Below, piece after piece: positions 31,619 to 33,744 of a stretch of DNA of 33,744 nucleotides. A program made the translations under genes and the position numbers. The stretch's first letter is position 1; the number at the start of each line of letters is the position of its first letter. The DNA comes from an uncultured Eubacteriales bacterium (lineage in GTDB: Bacteria > Bacillota > Clostridia > Peptostreptococcales > Anaerovoracaceae). The stretch covers positions 1-33,744 of the forward strand of contig UQEW01000015.1 in assembly GCA_900540145.1 (NCBI GenBank), in the 5' to 3' direction. The notes beneath the pieces are model-generated. The model searched no databases, was not told where the DNA came from, and was given only the letters and a program-made list of their open reading frames with translations.

Positions 31619-31653
31619 CTGCGGTACAATAAAACACCTTTATTGTACCGCAG
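31619..31653 (-). promoter_or_regulatory. Perfect 15-5-15 bp palindrome over the LarA-like promoter
   Basis: CTGCGGTACAATAAA (31619-31633) and TTTATTGTACCGCAG (31639-31653) are exact inverted repeats around 5 bases. The right arm contains the -10 box and the predicted transcription start falls at the centre, so the right arm is not transcribed and the dyad should act as a DNA operator, not an RNA hairpin. It ends 5 bases before the ribosome binding site. The regulator is unknown. Confidence 0.75.
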
Positions 31654-31670
31654 AGCTGTACGGATGTCAA
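31642..31670 (-). promoter_or_regulatory. Promoter of the LarA-like gene
   Basis: A perfect TTGACA (31665-31670), a 17-base spacer and TACAAT (31642-31647) on the minus strand. The start would be near 31635, within the palindrome, giving a leader of about 34 bases. Confidence 0.8.
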
Positions 31671-31688
31671 AAGGTTTGTTGGTGGGGT

Positions 31689-31748
31689 AATTGTTGGGTG
31701 GGCGGTTGGAGGCTCAATTGTTGGGTGGGCGGTTGAAGGCGCAATTGC
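31689..31748. repeat. 27-bp tandem repeat upstream of the LarA-like promoter
   Basis: AATTGTTGGGTGGGCGGTTG occurs at 31689-31708 and 31716-31735, a period of 27 bases, with the start of a third copy (AATTG) at 31743. It lies just upstream of the -35 box. It creates a Pro/Thr-rich open frame on the minus strand that is not a gene. Confidence 0.75.
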
Positions 31749-31766
31749 CACATATCGCATACAATA

Positions 31767-31886
31767 TTATCCGGAATTGGGGTTTTGTTATCCGGGCGGA
31801 TACGGTTCCCCCGTTTTCGGTTACCTTGTTATCCGGATTCCGCAAATTTTTATCCAATCGGATAAGATAATTTGAATTCCGGATAA
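31767..31886. repeat. Cluster of TTATCCGG motifs
   Basis: TTATCCGG is seen at 31767-31774, 31788-31795 and 31829-31836, its inverse CCGGATAA at 31879-31886, and a perfect palindrome TTATCC-AATC-GGATAA at 31850-31865. The outer pair extends to ATTATCCGGAATT and AATTCCGGATAA. A run of nine C follows at 31898-31906. This gene-free stretch lies between the tuf terminator and the LarA-like promoter; a multi-site protein-binding array is possible. Confidence 0.65.
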
Positions 31887-31965
31887 CATTTAACTTGCCC
31901 CCCCCCTCCGCACAAATGAGCGCCGAGCCTCTCTGCCCGCTACCATATAAGCTCTCTCCATACGA

Positions 31966-32013
31966 AAAGGGATGCCCTCTCAACGCTTTCCTGCGTTGAC
32001 GGGCATCCCCTTT
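31966..32013 (-). terminator. tuf terminator
   Basis: A long stem (31966-31986 with 31993-32013; AAAGGGATGCCC and TCAACGC arms with a small mismatch between) has a 6-base loop and is followed on the minus strand by a T-run. It starts about 20 bases after the tuf stop. Confidence 0.9.
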
Positions 32014-32033
32014 ATCTCAGAGCCTTCGATATC

Positions 32034-33227
32034 TTACTCGATGATCTCTGTTACTACTCCGGATCCTACTGTTCTTCCACCTTCTCTGATGGCGAATCTC
32101 AGTCCTTCTTCTATCGCTATCGGTGTGATCAGGTCGATCTCCATTGTGATGTTATCTCCCGGCATGCACATCTCTACTCCCTCCGGCAGCTTCAGATCTC
32201 CTGTTACGTCTGTCGTTCTGAAGTAGAACTGCGGTCTATATCCATTGAAGAACGGTGTATGTCTTCCACCTTCCTCTTTCTTCAGTACATATACCTCGCC
32301 CTTGAACTTTGTATGCGGATGTATTGTCCCAGGCTGGCACAGTACCTGTCCTCTCTCTATCTCGTTTCTCTGTACGCCTCTCAAAAGTGCTCCGATGTTG
32401 TCTCCTGTCTCTGCCTTGTCAAGCAGCTTTCTGAACATCTCCACTCCTGTTACTACGACTTTTCTCTTCTCATCTGTCAGTCCTACGATCTCTACTTCGT
32501 TTCCAACTTCCAGTGTTCCTCTCTCTACTCTTCCTGTCGCTACCGTTCCTCTTCCTGTGATTGAGAATACGTCCTCTACCGGCATCAGGAATGGCTTGTC
32601 GTTATCTCTCTGTGGCTCTGGAATGTAGCTGTCTACTGCTTCAAACAGCTCTACTATCTTATCTCCCCATGGCCCTGATGGATCTTCCAGTGCCAACAGC
32701 GCTGATCCTCTGATGATCGGTGTATCGTCTCCCGGGAATTCATATTCGTCCAGAAGCTCTCTTACTTCCATCTCTACCAGGTCTAACAGCTCTTCATCAT
32801 CTACCATGTCGCACTTATTCAGGAATACGATGATATATGGTACTCCTACCTGTCTTGAAAGCAGTATGTGCTCTCTTGTCTGCGGCATAGGTCCGTCTGT
32901 TGCTGCTACTACCAGGATTGCTCCGTCCATCTGCGCTGCTCCTGTGATCATGTTCTTTACATAGTCAGCGTGCCCCGGGCAGTCTACGTGTGCGTAGTGT
33001 CTGTTTGGTGTCTCATACTCTACGTGGGCTGTGGAAATTGTGATTCCTCTTTCCTTTTCTTCCGGTGCCTTGTCGATCTGGTCGAATGCTACATCCTGGC
33101 CCAGTCCATATCTCTGATGCAGAACCTTGGTTATTGCTGCTGTCAGCGTTGTCTTTCCATGGTCTACATGGCCTATGGTTCCGATATTAATATGCGGTTT
33201 TGTTCTTTCAAACTTCTGTTTTGCCAT
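32034..33227 (-). CDS. tuf: Elongation factor Tu, second copy
   Basis: A complete 397-residue EF-Tu. G1 is GHVDHGKT at 19-26, G3 DCPGHADYVKNM and G4 NKCD, followed by the two beta-barrel domains and the C-terminal end RTVGSGVVTEIIE. It carries aminoacyl-tRNA to the ribosomal A site. Unlike tuf1 at the left edge, it is a single-gene transcript with its own promoter and terminator. The 55 bases around the ribosome binding site and start codon are identical in the two copies. Codon choice is very uniform (many CTC, TAC, GGC codons), as in highly expressed genes. Confidence 0.98.
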   Translation of the reverse strand: MAKQKFERTKPHINIGTIGHVDHGKTTLTAAITKVLHQRYGLGQDVAFDQIDKAPEEKERGITISTAHVEYETPNRHYAHVDCPGHADYVKNMITGAAQMDGAILVVAATDGPMPQTREHILLSRQVGVPYIIVFLNKCDMVDDEELLDLVEMEVRELLDEYEFPGDDTPIIRGSALLALEDPSGPWGDKIVELFEAVDSYIPEPQRDNDKPFLMPVEDVFSITGRGTVATGRVERGTLEVGNEVEIVGLTDEKRKVVVTGVEMFRKLLDKAETGDNIGALLRGVQRNEIERGQVLCQPGTIHPHTKFKGEVYVLKKEEGGRHTPFFNGYRPQFYFRTTDVTGDLKLPEGVEMCMPGDNITMEIDLITPIAIEEGLRFAIREGGRTVGSGVVTEIIE

Positions 33228-33322
33228 TTTCTTCGTTCCTCCTAATTATATAACGTTATTTTTTGGAAGTATGGATTCGGGCGTCCCCAAATCCACTTGG
33301 GTTTTGCTCAAACCTGATTTAT

Positions 33323-33352
33323 ATTTTACCACAGCTTACCATAGTTTGACAA
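33323..33352 (-). promoter_or_regulatory. tuf2 promoter
   Basis: TTGTCA (33347-33352), 18 bases and TAAAAT (33323-33328) with an extended TG just before it on the minus strand predict a start near 33316 and an 89-base leader. The leader can form a small CCCAA/TTGGG hairpin. Confidence 0.6.
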
Positions 33353-33382
33353 GCAGTTTCACATGACTTTAACAGTGTTTGT

Positions 33383-33744
33383 TTAGTCGGTCCCGGCAGG
33401 TTTTTTCAACCTTTCATCCCCGGTCGCCTCATAACCTTCGTCTCGTACATAATTTGCCATACATGTATCTCCGGATTGTTGATATATATTAGCAAGCAGA
33501 ACGTATACCTGCGGATTATTTTTATCATACTTAATATAGTCATTCAGATATTCTACCGCGTCTAAAGGTCTGCCTATGTCTATAAAAAGTTTCCCCAACG
33601 GATAATTATAATATTTTCCGCCCCTTTTTAATAGCGTTTTTATAATCAGATACGGCGCATTCAAAATTTCCGAGCCGCCAATAAAAATATCCTCTCATGG
33701 CATAGGCTTCATACTTAAAATCGTTTTTCTCTATCGCTTCATCT
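33383..33744 (-). pseudogene. TPR-repeat protein, frameshifted and cut by the window edge
   Basis: Upstream of 33625 one frame reads EAIEKNDFKYEAYAMRGYFY then WRLGNFECAVSDYKNAIKKG, a clear tetratricopeptide repeat. Downstream of 33621 the next frame reads GGKYYNYPLGKLFIDIGRPL then DAVEYLNDYIKYDKNNPQVY and a further repeat, ending at 33383. The two halves join if one base is removed from the AAAAAGGGG tract (33621-33629 on the plus strand); as read, the first frame stops soon after (GRKIL then stop). A one-base frameshift in a homopolymer, a sequencing error or slippage-controlled expression could each explain this. The 5' end is beyond the window. A TTG at 33664 gives a shorter frame that I regard as an artefact of the break. 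The partners of the protein are unknown. Confidence 0.75.

Noticed and set aside
31602..31760. A 53-codon upstream extension of the LarA-like gene rich in Pro and Thr
   Set aside because: It crosses a consensus promoter, a 35-bp palindrome and a tandem repeat, and the AGGAGG points to the ATG at 31601.
31714..31983. An 89-codon open frame on the minus strand
   Set aside because: It runs through the tuf terminator, the C9 tract and the TTATCCGG repeats and has no recognisable protein features.

Overview
This window looks like the main transcription/translation gene cluster of an anaerobic Gram-positive bacterium. Tentatively it is a member of the class Clostridia, possibly near the Peptostreptococcales/Anaerovoracaceae. 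The support is the low-to-moderate GC content, strong AGGAGG ribosome binding sites, an L10 leader of the Firmicutes type, a Zn-type L33, PepC, the FeoA/FeoB/FeoB-associated Cys-rich protein set, and an LCP protein. No 16S rRNA or tRNA gene is present, so placement below class is a guess. Every gene I support lies on the minus strand; transcription runs from high to low coordinates.

Layout in transcription order. At the right edge is a TPR-protein gene broken by a one-base frameshift (33383-33744, cut by the window end). A solo tuf copy follows (32034-33227) with its own promoter and terminator. Next comes a repeat-rich spacer and a LarA-like (lactate racemase family) gene whose promoter sits inside a perfect 15-5-15 bp palindrome. 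Then come a sigma-70 family factor, a membrane DUF4367 protein and a small PepSY-like exported protein (28429-30299), an LCP-hotdog pair (26279-28293), and a ferrous-iron locus feoA / feoB / Cys-rich protein (23560-26119) carrying two copies of a GTTAnCTATGnCTAAC operator. pepC follows (22028-23371). After it is a wrecked oligopeptide-transport locus: an M19 dipeptidase fused to the tail of OppD, a broken oppF, and an oppA that seems to lack a conserved internal strand.

The conserved core begins at a consensus promoter (18340-18368): rpmG-secE-nusG-rplK-rplA-[L10 leader]-rplJ-rplL. It is interrupted by a self-contained MetNIQ-type ABC transporter plus DUF169 gene (11295-14637), with its own promoter and terminator. 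It then resumes as rpoB-rpoC-rpsL-rpsG-fusA-tuf1, running off the left edge. The first 55 bases of the window are identical to the 5' end and ribosome binding site of the other tuf copy.

The points that most deserve a second look are the deletion-riddled opp locus with its dipeptidase::OppD chimera, the promoter-embedded palindrome of the LarA-like gene, the duplicated feo operator, the long structured rpsL-rpsG spacer, the transporter cassette inside the ribosomal/RNA polymerase cluster, and the nested symmetric dyad and repeats upstream of rpmG. I see no CRISPR array, phage or intact insertion sequence, and no clearly new multi-gene system.
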